In this document: in pieces, positions 30,914-42,400 of the stretch
Layout: each line of letters starts with the position of its first letter
Numbering within the stretch: position 1 is the first letter of the stretch
NCBI GenBank assembly: GCA_964019055.1
Contig: OZ025224.1
Location: forward strand, 7,020,194-7,084,193
Origin: Anthopleura xanthogrammica
Taxonomy: Eukaryota > Cnidaria > Anthozoa > Actiniaria > Actiniidae
DNA: 64,000 nucleotides
Direction of reading: 5' to 3'
The notes under the pieces: generated by a model
The model's database searches: none
Told to the model about the DNA's origin: nothing
Seen by the model: only the letters and a program-made list of their open reading frames with translations
Position numbers and translations under genes: made by a program

Positions 30914-32035
30914 TCTGTATTTATATAGCGCAAAATTTCATGGAATGTTCAAGTGCACTTTACAATAAGAAAGTTAAATTAAATAAAATTAATAAAAAGT
31001 TAAATTAGATGAATAGGAATATCAAGTACTTAGGGAAAATACGCTATATTAAATAAGTGGGTCTTTAGTTGAGACATAAAATAAGGCCAATGAGTCACAT
31101 CTTCTTAAAGCACATGGGAGATTGTTCCATAATGTTGCAGCAGCTACAGTGAACGATCGGTCACCAAGTGTCTTCTTAGACTTGATAGAAGGGACTTAAA
31201 TGCAGTTGGAGCTTGAGGACCGTAGGCTGTAGCGAGTATTGTCGTAGGGGCGCACCAGGTCGTTGAGGTACATAGGAGCAAGTCCCTTGAAGGACTTTAA
31301 ACGTTATGACCAAGATTTTAAATGGAATTCTTGAATCCACAGGAAGCCAATGTAGGTCTACTAGGTAGGGAGTAATGTGGCAGAATTTTGCCAAACAGTA
31401 GATCAGTCTCGCGGCAGCGTTTTGGACACGCTGAACTTTCTCGATCTGATAAGCTGGAAGATTGTGTAGCACGCTATTGCAGTAGTCTAGTCTTGATGTT
31501 TCTAGAGCGTGAATGAGTTTCTCTGCAGTCTCACGAGAGAGGTACCTTCGTATTCTCCTGATATTGTAGAGGTGAAAAAATGCAGATGAACAGGTCTTTG
31601 AAACGTGAGTGGACATGGATAGATTAGAATCAAGCCAGACCCCTAGGTTACGTGCTTTTGTGGAAGGGGAAATGGCTGAACTCCCAATGGTGACACTGTC
31701 GATGGTAACCTTATCCAGTTTATGTTTAGTTCCGATGATAAGAAACTCAGTTTTACTATCGTTTACCTTGAGACGATCACATAACATCCATCTTCTAATG
31801 TCAGTTACGCAGGCTTCCAAAGAGATGAGTGCGGATTCCTGTTTATCTAAACAATCGGGTTTGAATGATATATAAACCTGCGTGTCATCGGCGTCATAAG
31901 CGTGTATATTAGGCAGATGATGTTTTACAATATCAAAGAGTTTGCTCGTGTAAATTATAAACAGGATAGGTCCTAAGCAGGAACTTTGTGGTACACCACA
32001 TGAAAGAAGAAAAAAGCCATCTCCATCAAATCCTT
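30912..32035 (-). pseudogene. 5'-truncated CR1/L2-like LINE, reverse transcriptase remnant
   Basis: The minus strand carries the C-terminal half of a non-LTR reverse transcriptase: CGVPQSSCLGPILFIIY (near 31990), then the catalytic box, then KTEFLIIGTKHKL, NLGVWLDSNLSM and VQNAAARLIY. The catalytic box reads HAYDADDT instead of the usual Y-A-D-D, one extra codon. Near 31300 an extra A shifts the frame, and a stop at 31195-31197 interrupts the expected continuation (GDRSFTVAAATLWNNLP, still legible further on). The element lacks its 5' half and is dead. A near-identical copy at 56728-57850 shares the defects, so they predate the segmental duplication. Confidence 0.85.
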
Positions 32036-32381
32036 TCTTACACTTATTATAAGTAATAGCATGACTTGAGGGTGATTAGTGATTAAATGTCCCCGAAAGC
32101 CGAGGGAGGTTTTGTTGAAGTCCCGAGCGAGTTTAGTGCTTGTGTATATTAGTTATTATAATTAGTCAATGTGTCGGTAAACACAAACACACATCACTGT
32201 TCAACCATTCCAACGAACTAGAATGAAATCAAGTTCGTTAAGCCAAGATATAATTTGAGGCACACCCATCGGTAAATTTAGGCAAAGCAGAGATGAAAAG
32301 TTCTCAGTCCAGCAAATTAAACAGGGCAACTGCGGACTTAGATTGGAATCAAGTATGGTACATGTTAAGGGGACGGATCCA
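32036..32381. other. Intergenic DNA
   Basis: No gene or clear repeat, apart from short A/T runs. Its right end, GGGGACGGATCCAGGATTTTG, resembles the start of common hAT-type MITEs. Duplicated at 57851-58196. Confidence 0.4.
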
Positions 32382-32647
32382 GGATTTTGTTCAGGCAGGG
32401 GCGCAGGGCACAAAGTCAGCCGAGGGGGGTGCAACCCTCAGAATCAAAGAAACTTCATTCTAGTAAGATAACAGACATTGTTTTGTATAAAGGGGAAAAT
32501 GCACCCGAGTATGTTGAATCAAAGGTTTTCTTCCTGTTTTCTGGTTTTCCGCCCTCTGCAGAACCTAACAGGCTACATTCCAATTCGATCTGTGAGTAAG
32601 TCAGCTATTTATAGATAACAGAATATGTTGGAATTCCATCCCCCCAC

Positions 32648-32840
32648 CCCGTTGGCTCAGTTGGTTGGGCACCGAACTTCATGCGGGAGGTTGTGGTTGA
32701 AGTAGTCCCGGTCAGTCCAATACTCAGGGTCTTAAAATAACTGATGAGAATACGCTGCCTTTGTGACTCGGATGACCACGTTAATGGCGGTCACGTCACC
32801 AATCAACTAGTGACGTTCAAAGAGGACCACGAGTTTATCA
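32648..32840 (+). mobile_element. Older, internally deleted tRNA-derived SINE
   Basis: Its A-box-like TTGGCTCAGTTGG is good, but its B box is disrupted (GGTTGAAGTAGTCCC against the expected GGTTCGAGTCC), and the 3' third is missing. Repeated in each cassette unit, and as a shorter relic at 616-781 and 17311-17485. Confidence 0.65.
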
Positions 32841-32847
32841 GTAAATA

Positions 32848-32918
32848 TACCGCCGCCCGGTTGGCTCACTTGGTTAAGCACCGAACTTTCGTGCGGGAGG
32901 TCGTGGTTCGAGTCCCGG

Positions 32919-32980
<62 letters not shown>

Positions 32981-33224
32981 TGCAAATGGTTAGAGTTTCG
33001 AGTGGCTCGGATGACCACTTTAAATGGCGGTCCCGTCTCTCCACACTTCATCACTAACCAATATCGGAGGGACGTAAAAGAACCACTGAGGACGTAAAGA
33101 AACCCTGGCAGTGACCACCCTCAGTGTCTACACCTTATACTAACCACCTGTCATGATTGTAAAGCGCCTTTGATTATATATACATAGAAAGGGCGCTATA
33201 TGAATTATGAATCATTATCATTAT
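32848..33224 (+). mobile_element. tRNA-derived SINE, cassette D
   Basis: A 377-bp element with RNA polymerase III promoter boxes: A box TGGCTCACTTGG (32862) and a perfect B box GGTTCGAGTCC (32905). A tRNA-unrelated body follows, with a LINE-like 3' end containing a short hairpin (GCGCCTTT...AAAGGGCGC) and a TCATTATCATTAT tail. The target duplication is AAAT or slightly longer, judged from the uninserted site in units A and B. It is a retroposed tRNA relative, not a functional tRNA gene. Confidence 0.85.
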
Positions 33225-33697
33225 AAATTACTGTCAAGTGTTGTCCTCTATATAAATAACGTTAATTTTTTCTATTTGTTTGTTTAAAAAGCATTGGTAT
33301 TGTTCAAGTTCAAATTTTTTACATTAAAGTTGATTTTTATGAATGATTTGCTCTTAAACGAGGCTAAATCTGTACAAATGAGCCTGTAGTCAAGGAACAC
33401 AGCGGTATTTACTGAATATACCTCTTTAGCTCGGGTGTAATGGACACACGTGAAAAACGTCTGCGCATGCTCTAAGTCTGTATGCAAATTAGTCGAAAGT
33501 GTCTTCGTGCTGTTGTAAAAATATTCAAATTTGACTTTCACACTTGCCTGAAGAATAGACTTTACAAAATGCCAAAACTTAAAGTCAGTTCTTGAAACTT
33601 ACGGTTTATTCTTTCATATTGTCTTTATTAATACAGTATCTTGGTCCCTCGAAAGTATACCCACGAAATTGTTTGTATACTCGGAGAAAACAAGCGT

Positions 33698-34829
33698 TTA
33701 TTTTCTCACTAAAACTCTTGTAAATTCTTGGAAAGCGTGCTGAAGCGTGTTGTTCTCTAGCGTCGGTGTAATGTTTTCCCATTCCAGAGCACGCGTCATT
33801 CTCTTGAGAATAAAATCCTTTGAATTGTATCCATATTCATGTGTTATCTGATGCGCAACTGCTAAACAAAGAAATGATACCCTAGAGAATGACACGTGGT
33901 CTGAAATAGGAAAACATTACACCCAAGCTGAACAGGTTTACTAGGAATGGGACTATTCTATTACCAACCTGTACAATTGTTTCCATCTCCAGTGAACCCT
34001 GCCTGACAAGTACATTTATAGCTGCCAGGCGAGTTAGTACAATCTGAATACTTGCTCTTGCACTTACTGGTACCATCATCGAGATTACATTCGTCAATAT
34101 CTACACATTTATATCCGTCGCCTTTGTAACCATGGTTACATTGACAAGTGAAAGAGCCGTCAGTGTTGGTGCAACGAGCATGTGGGGAACACGGAGAATT
34201 GGAACATTCATCGATATCTTTGCATATGAATGTACTGCTATTCAGCTGATGAAATCCTGTAAAAACAGTACAAAACATTTACCACTCATACGATAATCAT
34301 TCTTATGGAAAGCCATTTCAGTTTTATGGCATGTCTTACCGTGTAAGTGTTGTAAGTAAGTACCGTACGTTTCCCACTCATACGATAATCATTCTTAGGG
34401 AAAGCCGTTTCAGTGTTAAGGCATTTCGTACCGTGTGAGTGTTGTAAGTCAATACCGTACGTTTTCCACCCAAACGATAACAATTCTAACTAGAAGCCAT
34501 TTTTAGTGTTAAAGAATTTCGTACCGTGTAACTCATGCGATAAATTCTTATTGGAAGCCATTTCAATGTTACGGCATGTCGCTGTCGTGTACGTGCTGTA
34601 AGTCATTACCATGTGTTTCCCACTCATACGATACTGAACTATTCTTACGGGAAGCCATTCCAATATCGTATGGTAAGTGTACGTTCTGTAAGTCAATCCC
34701 ATGAAAATCACGATAATAGTGTTCAGTACTTCAATCACTTACCTTTCTTACAGAAACAATTGTATGATCCAGGAATATTTTTGCAATCTGCGAATGGTCC
34801 ACAAGTATTATTTTTGCATTCGTCAATGT
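33698..34829 (-). CDS. Cassette D: exons 7-9 only (partial gene)
   Basis: Exons equivalent to exon 7 (34743-34829), exon 8 (33969-34256) and exon 9 (33698-33861, stop included) of gene A. All are open, with GT-AG borders and phase 1 kept, coding the last two and a half EGF domains and the tail. No signal peptide or discoidin exons precede them in this unit. Changes from A include Ser to Phe in EGF2 (CFCKKG), Gln to His (GFHQL), Thr to Pro in EGF3 (CSNSPCSP, removing an N-glycosylation sequon) and Lys to Glu in the tail. Could be an unused fragment, or an alternative 3' end for gene C, which lies upstream on the same strand. Confidence 0.6.
34257..34742 (-). repeat. Intron 7 repeat, cassette D
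   Basis: A 486-bp version of the array of roughly 92-bp units. Confidence 0.7.
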
Positions 34830-35722
34830 CTACAAGTAAAAGTTAGGATTATTTCGTTTAGTCATATGAAAAGCTACAAAGATAAGGCCAACAAAGATTA
34901 TGGATAAATATACTTTAAATGTCCCAAACGCGTGCTTGACAACAACTAATTCACTTGAGGTATTTTACCAATTACATTTTTAACTTCTGTGAACTCGAAC
35001 ATGTAACATTACAGGCTGCCAAAGTGAGGTGTTACACTGCAACGCGATCTCAGCAACTTGAAGCGACTTGAAAAATATGCCTTAAAATTGCGAGAAAAGG
35101 TGTTGCATGCAAGACAAATTGCTGGGAAAATTACACAGTGTAAAAGGACCTTCAGTTAAAGCTGCAGTATTTGTCATGATTTTTTTTTGTTGGATACAGA
35201 ATGTTTCCCATGATCTCAACTTTGTAGGTTTTTGATGACTAACTTGATTAAAATAGGATTTTGTTCAGGCAGGGGCGCAGGGCACAAAGTCAGCCGAGGG
35301 GGGTGCAACCCTCAGAATCAAAGAAACTTCATTCTAGTAAGATAACAGACATTGTTTTGTATAAAGGGGAAAATGCACCCGAGTATGTTGAATCAAAGGT
35401 TTTCTTCCTGTTTTCTGGTTTTCCGCCCTCCGCAGAACCTAACAGGCTACATTCCAATTCGATCTGTGAGTAAGTCAGCTATTTATAGATAACAGAATAT
35501 GTTGGAATTCCATCCCCCCCACCCCGTTGGCTCAGTTGGTTGGGCACCGAACTTCATGCGGGAGGTTGTGGTTGAAGTAGTCCCGGTCAGTCCAATACTC
35601 AGGGTCTTAAAATAACTGATGAGAATACGCTGCCTTTGTGACTCGGATGACCACGTTAATGGCGGTCACGTCACCAATCAACTAGTGACGTTCAAAGAGG
35701 ACCACGAGTTTATCAGTAAATA

Positions 35723-35793
35723 TACCGCCGCCCGGTTGGCTCACTTGGTTAAGCACCGAACTTTCGTGCGGGAGGTCGTGGTTCGAGTCCCGG

Positions 35794-35855
<62 letters not shown>

Positions 35856-36099
35856 TGCAAATGGTTAGAGTTTCGAGTGGCTCGGATGACCACTTTAAAT
35901 GGCGGTCCCGTCTCTCCACACTTCATCACTAACCAATATCGGAGGGACGTAAAAGAACCACTGAGGACGTAAAGAAACCCTGGCAGTGACCACCCTCAGT
36001 GTCTACACCTTATACTAACCACCTGTCATGATTGTAAAGCGCCTTTGATTATATATACATAGAAAGGGCGCTATATGAATTATGAATCATTATCATTAT
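35723..36099 (+). mobile_element. tRNA-derived SINE, cassette E
   Basis: Copy of the SINE at 32848-33224 at the same place in the unit, carried by duplication rather than by a new insertion. Confidence 0.85.
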
Positions 36100-36572
36100 A
36101 AATTACTGTCAAGTGTTGTCCTCTATATAAATAACGTTAATTTTTTCTATTTGTTTGTTTAAAAAGCATTGGTATTGTTCAAGTTCAAATTTTTTACATT
36201 AAAGTTGATTTTTATGAATGATTTGCTCTTAAACGAGGCTAAATCTGTACAAATGAGCCTGTAGTCAAGGAACACAGCGGTATTTACTGAATATACCTCT
36301 TTAGCTCGGGTGTAATGGACACACGTGAAAAACGTCTGCGCATGCTCTAAGTCTGTATGCAAATTAGTCGAAAGTGTCTTCGTGCTGTTGTAAAAATATT
36401 CAAATTTGACTTTCACACTTGCCTGAAGAATAGACTTTACAAAATGCCAAAACTTAAAGTCAGTTCTTGAAACTTACGGTTTATTCTTTCATATTGTCTT
36501 TATTAATACAGTATCTTGGTCCCTCGAAAGTATACCCACGAAATTGTTTGTATACTCGGAGAAAACAAGCGT

Positions 36573-37700
36573 TTATTTTCTCACTAAAACTCTTGTAAAT
36601 TCTTGGAAAGCGTGCTGAAGCGTGTTGTTCTCTAGCGTCGGTGTAATGTTTTCCCATTCCAGAGCACGCGTCATTCTCTTGAGAATAAAATCCTTTGAAT
36701 TGTATCCATATTCATGTGTTATCTGATGCGCAACTGCTAAACAAAGAAATGATACCCTAGAGAATGACACGTGGTCTGAAATAGGAAAACATTACACCCA
36801 AGCTGACTAGGTTTACTAGGAATGGGACTATTCTATTACCAACCTGTACAATTGTTTCCATCTCCAGTGAACCCTGCCTGACAAGTACATTTATAGCTGC
36901 CAGGCGAGTTAGTACAATCTGAATATTTGCTCTTGCATTTACTGGTACCATCATCAAGATTACATTCGTCAATATCTACACATTTATATCCGTCGCCTTT
37001 GTAACCATGGTTACATTGACAAGTGAAAGAGCCGTCAGTGTTGGTGCAACGAGCATGTGGGGAACACGGAGAATTGGAACATTCATCGATATCTTTGCAT
37101 ATGAATGTACTGCTATTCAGCTGCTGAAATCCTGTAAAAACAGTACAAAACAGTTACCACTTACGATAATCATTCTTACGGAAAGCCATTTCAGTTTTAT
37201 GGCATGTCTTACCGTGTAAGTGTTGTAAGTAAGTACCGTACGTTTCCCACTCATACGATAATCATTCTTATGGAAAGCCATTTCAGTGTTAAGGCATGTC
37301 TTACCGTGTGAGTGTTGTAAGTCAATACCGTACGTTTTCCACCCAAACGATAACAATTCTAACTAGAAGCCATTTCAGTGTTAAAGAATTTCTTACCGTG
37401 TAACTCATGCGATAAATTCTTATTGGAAGCCATTTCAATGTTACGGCATGTCGCACCGTGTACGTGCTGTAAGTCATTACCATATGTTTCCCACTCATAC
37501 GATACTGAACTATTCTTACGGGAAGCCATTCCAATATCGTATGGTAAGTGTAAGTTCTGTAAGTCAATCCCATGAAAATCACGATAATAGTGTTCAGTAC
37601 TTCAATCACTTACCTTTCTTACAGAAACAATTGTATGATCCAGGAATATTTTTGCAATCTGCGAATGGTCCACAAGTATTATTTTTGCATTCGTCAATGT
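36573..37700 (-). CDS. Cassette E: exons 7-9 only (partial gene)
   Basis: Exon 7 at 37614-37700, exon 8 at 36844-37131, exon 9 at 36573-36736; all open, with GT-AG borders and phase 1. Exon 8 has GFQQL as in A, but CSNSPCSP as in D. As for D, no 5' exons are present in this unit. It lies between cassette D and the 3' end of gene C on the same strand. Confidence 0.6.
37132..37613 (-). repeat. Intron 7 repeat, cassette E
   Basis: A 482-bp version of the array of roughly 92-bp units. Confidence 0.7.
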
Positions 37701-38592
37701 CTACAAGTAAAAGTTAGGATTATTTCGTTTAGTCATATGAAAAGCTACAAAGATAAGGCCAACAAAGATTATGGATAAATATACTTTAAATGTCCCAAAC
37801 GCGTGCTTGACAACAACTAATTCACTTGAGGTATTTTACCAATTACATTTTTAACTTCTGTGAACTCGAACATGTAACATTACAGGCTGCCAAAGTGAGG
37901 TGTTACACTGCAACGCGATCTCAGCAACTTGAAGCGACTTGAAAAATATGCCTTAAAATTGCGAGAAAAGGTGTTGCATGCAAGACAAATTGCTGGGAAA
38001 ATTACACAGTGTAAAAGGACCTTCAGTTAAAGCTGCAGTATTTGTCATGATTTTTTTTTGTTGGATACAGAATGTTTCCCATGATCTCAACTTTGTAGGT
38101 TTTTGATGACTAACTTGATTAAAATAGGATTTTGTTCAGGCAGGGGCGCAGGGCACAAAGTCAGCCGAGGGGGGTGCAACCCTCAGAATCAAAGAAACTT
38201 CATTCTAGTAAGATAACAGACATTGTTTTGTATAAAGGGGAAAATGCACCCGAGTATGTTGAATCAAAGGTTTTCTTCCTGTTTTCTGGTTTTCCGCCCT
38301 CCGCAGAACCTAACAGGCTACATTCCAATTCGATCTGTGAGTAAGTCAGCTATTTATAGATAACAGAATATGTTGGAATTCCATCCCCCCACCCCGTTGG
38401 CTCAGTTGGTTGGGCACCGAACTTCATGCGGGAGGTTGTGGTTGAAGTAGTCCCGGTCAGTCCAATACTCAGGGTCTTAAAATAACTGATGAGAATACGC
38501 TGCCTTTGTGACTCGGATGACCACGTTAATGGCGGTCACGTCACCAATCAACTAGTGACGTTCAAAGAGGACCACGAGTTTATCAGTAAATA

Positions 38593-38663
38593 TACCGCCG
38601 CCCGGTTGGCTCACTTGGTTAAGCACCGAACTTTCGTGCGGGAGGTCGTGGTTCGAGTCCCGG

Positions 38664-38725
<62 letters not shown>

Positions 38726-38969
38726 TGCAAATGGTTAGAGTTTCGAGTGGCTCGGATGACCACTTTAAATGGCGGTCCCGTCTCTCCACACTTCATCACT
38801 AACCAATATCGGAGGGACGTAAAAGAACCACTGAGGACGTAAAGAAACCCTGGCAGTGACCACCCTCAGTGTCTACACCTTATACTAACCACCTGTCATG
38901 ATTGTAAAGCGCCTTTGATTATATATACATAGAAAGGGCGCTATATGAATTATGAATCATTATCATTAT
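38593..38969 (+). mobile_element. tRNA-derived SINE downstream of gene C
   Basis: Same SINE, same site. Its presence here and absence from A and B groups gene C's 3' end with cassettes D, E, G and H. Confidence 0.85.
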
Positions 38970-39442
38970 AAATTACTGTCAAGTGTTGTCCTCTATATAA
39001 ATAACGTTAATTTTTTCTATTTGTTTGTTTAAAAAGCATTGGTATTGTTCAAGTTCAAATTTTTTACATTAAAGTTGATTTTTATGAATGATTTGCTCTT
39101 AAACGAGGCTAAATCTGTACAAATGAGCCTGTAGTCAAGGAACACAGCGGTATTTACTGAATATACCTCTTTAGCTCGGGTGTAATGGACACACGTGAAA
39201 AACGTCTGCGCATGCTCTAAGTCTGTATGCAAATTAGTCGAAAGTGTCTTCGTGCTGTTCTAAAAATATTCAAATTTGACTTTCACACTTGCCTGAAGAA
39301 TAGACTTTACAAAATGCCAAAACTTAAAGTCAGTTCTTGAAACTTACGGTTTATTCTTTCATATTGTCTTTATTAATACAGTATCTTGGTCCCTCGAAAG
39401 TATACCCACGAAATTGTTTGTATACTCGGAGAAAACAAGCGT

Positions 39443-42400
39443 TTATTTTCTCACTAAAACTCTTGTAAATTCTTGGAAAGCGTGCTGAAGCGTGTTGTTC
39501 TCTAGCGTCGGTGTAATGTTTTCCCATTCCAGAGCACGCGTCATTCTCTTGAGAATAAAATCCTTTGAATTGTATCCATATTCATGTGTTATCTGATGCG
39601 CAACTGCTAAACAAAGAAATGATACCCTAGAGAATGACACGTGGTCTGAAATAGGAAAACATTACACCCAAGCTGACTAGGTTTACTAGGAATGGGACTA
39701 TTCTATTACCAACCTGTACAATTGTTTCCATCTCCAGTGAACCCTGCCTGACAAGTACATTTATAGCTGCCAGGCGAGTTAGTACAATCTGAATACTTGC
39801 TCTTGCACTTACTGGTACCATCATCAAGATTACATTCGTCAATATCTACACATTTATATCCGTCGCCTTTGTAACCATGGTTACATTGACAAGTGAAAGA
39901 GCCGTCAGTGTTGGTGCAACGAGCATGTGGGGAACACGGAGAATTGGAACATTCATCGATATCTTTGCATATGAACGTACTGCTATTCAGCTGCTGAAAT
40001 CCTGTAAAAACAGTACAAAACAGTTACCACTTACGATAATCATTCTTACGGAAAGCCATTTCAGTTTTATGGCATGTCTTACCGTGTAAGTGTTGTAAGT
40101 AAGTACCGTACGTTTCCCACTCTTACGATAATCATTCTTATGGAAAGCCATTTCAGTGTTAAGGCATGTCTTACCGTGTAAGTGTTGTAAGTAAGTACCG
40201 TACGTTTCCCACTCATACGATAATCATTCTTATGGAAAGCCATTTCAGTGTTAAGGCATTTCGTACCGTGTGAGTGTTGTAAGTCAATACCGTACGTTTT
40301 CCACCCAAACGATAACAATTCTAACTAGAAGCCATTTCAGTGTTAAAGAATTTCTTACCGTGTAACTCATGCGATAAATTCTTATTGGAAGCCATTTCAA
40401 TGTTACGGCATGTCGCACCGTGTACGTGCTGTAAGTCATTACCATATGTTTCCCACTCATACGATACTGAACTATTCTTACGGGAAGCCATTCCAATATC
40501 GTATGGTAAGTGTAAGTTCTGTAAGTCAATCCCATGAAAATCACGATAATATTGTTCAGAACTTCAATCACTTACCTTTCTTACAGCTACAATTGTATGA
40601 TCCAGGAATATTTTTGCAATCTGCGAATGGTCCACAAGTATTATTTTTGCATTCGTCAATGTCTACAAGTAAAAGTTAGGATTATTTCGTTTAGTCATAT
40701 GAAAAGCTACAAAGATAAGGCCAACAAAGATTATGGATAAATATACTTTAAATGTCCCAAACGCGTGCTTGACAACAACTAATTCACTTGAGGTATTTTA
40801 CCAATTACATTTTTAACTTCTGTGAACTCGAACATGTAACATTACAGGCTGCCAAAGTGAGGTGTTACACTGCAACGCGATCTCAGCAACTTGAAGCGAC
40901 TTGAAAAATATGCATTAAAATTGCGAGAAAAGGTGTTGCATGCAAGACAAATTGCTGGGAAAATTACACAGTGTAAAAGGACCTTCAGTTAAAGCTGCAG
41001 TATTTGTCATGATTTTTTTTTGTTGGATACAGAATGTTTCCCATGATCTCAGCTTTGTAGGTTTTTGATGACTAACTTGATTAAAATAAATGAAAATATT
41101 ACCTGAACAATGGAAATGCGTTTCCTCGGGTTGGAAAATGTTGCTCAAGCCCGATCCTTGAAATCCGCTCTTGCATCTACATGTGTACGTGCCTAGAGTC
41201 TTGCCCTCCTCGTTGCACTCGGCGTTCTGTTTTTCAACACATTTATTCTGAAGTTTGCATACAGACCCTAAAACAAGAAAAAAGTATCTGAGCAAAGTGG
41301 TGTAACCGTAGTGGACCTGGTGAATGTCGAACTTTCAAGTTAACCTCTAGATCTGTATCTAATGTGGGTATAGTTTCTTAGGTCTATTACTTGATTAGAG
41401 CTCGTCTCGTCTCGTCTCGTCTCGTCTCGTCTCGTCTCGTCTCGTCTCGTCTCGTCTCGTCTCGTCTCGTCTCGTCTCGTCTCGTCTCGTCTCGTCTCGT
41501 CTCGTCTCGTCTCGTCTCGTCTCGTCTCGTCTCGTCTCGTCTCGTCTCGTCTCGTCTCGTCTCGTCTCGTCTCGTCTCGTCTCGTCTCGTCTCGTCTCGT
41601 CTCGTCTCGTCTCGTCTCGTCTCGTCTCGTCTCGTCTCGTCTCGTCTCGTCTCGTCTCGTCTCGTCTCGTCTCGTCTCGTCTCGTCTCGTCTCGTCTCGT
41701 CTCGTCTCGTCTCGTCTCGTCTCGTCTCGTCTCGTCTCGTCTCGTCTCGTCTCGTCTCGTCTCGTCTCGTCTCGTCTCGTCTCGTCTCGTCTCGTCTCGT
41801 CTCGTCTCGTCTCGTCTCGTCTCGTCTCGTCTCGTCTCGTCTCGTCTCGTCTCGTCTCCGAATGGGCTATTGACTCGTACTCACCGGTGAATTTCCACAA
41901 TTTTGAAATTAGGTTTAAAACGTGAGTTAACCGTTATTGTCTTGGTTTTACGCTACGATAAACATGGTATGCGTATGATGTTGGAATGAAATGTGTATAT
42001 GATCGTACCATACTGTCAAATGTGCTACTAGTGGTGTATGACTAATCAGAGTGCAGGATTTGTGATGGAGCATTAGTATAGTTCTGGACTAATGCCGATC
42101 AACCTTTCATTAAAATTTGCCTAAGCGTGTATCAAACTCACCTTCCATTCGTAGTTTATCAATCGATATGATATATGGAGGGTCTTTAACTCCTGTAACA
42201 GAATGAAAACTACAATTCAACAATCCTCTTCGTAATGTTTTTTTTGTTGGCGATCTAGAATACCGAGCGTGCACACAGGAAGCCCAATTAAGATAAAAGT
42301 GATAGACGACAATAAGATCTTCAAAATATATCATTACTGGATATCCTGTGGCAGACTAGTTTAAAAATGCATTTGGTATTTTCTTTGTAATTCCTTCTCG

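Larger units (their letters stand above)
32382..35255. repeat. Tandem cassette unit D, 2874 bp
   Basis: First of the tandem units that start GGATTTTGTTCAGGCAGG and end CTTGATTAAAATA. Each contains an old SINE, a younger SINE, exons 9, 8 and 7 of the gene family and part of intron 6. The next unit starts at 35256 with no spacer. Exons 1-6 are absent. Confidence 0.9.
35256..38126. repeat. Tandem cassette unit E, 2871 bp
   Basis: Second head-to-tail unit with the same start and end points as unit D, including both SINEs. It joins unit 3 (the 3' part of gene C) at 38127. Confidence 0.9.

Noticed and set aside
32016..32053. EGF-like fragment (CKKGFDGDG) fused to the LINE
   Set aside because: The match is short and lies just before the LINE motif CGVPQ, where reverse transcriptases have similar-length variable sequence; chance or LINE sequence explains it.
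32862..32935. tRNA gene
   Set aside because: The polymerase III boxes are good, but the sequence does not close into a full cloverleaf with an acceptor stem and is followed by a SINE body and tail; it recurs in each unit as a SINE.
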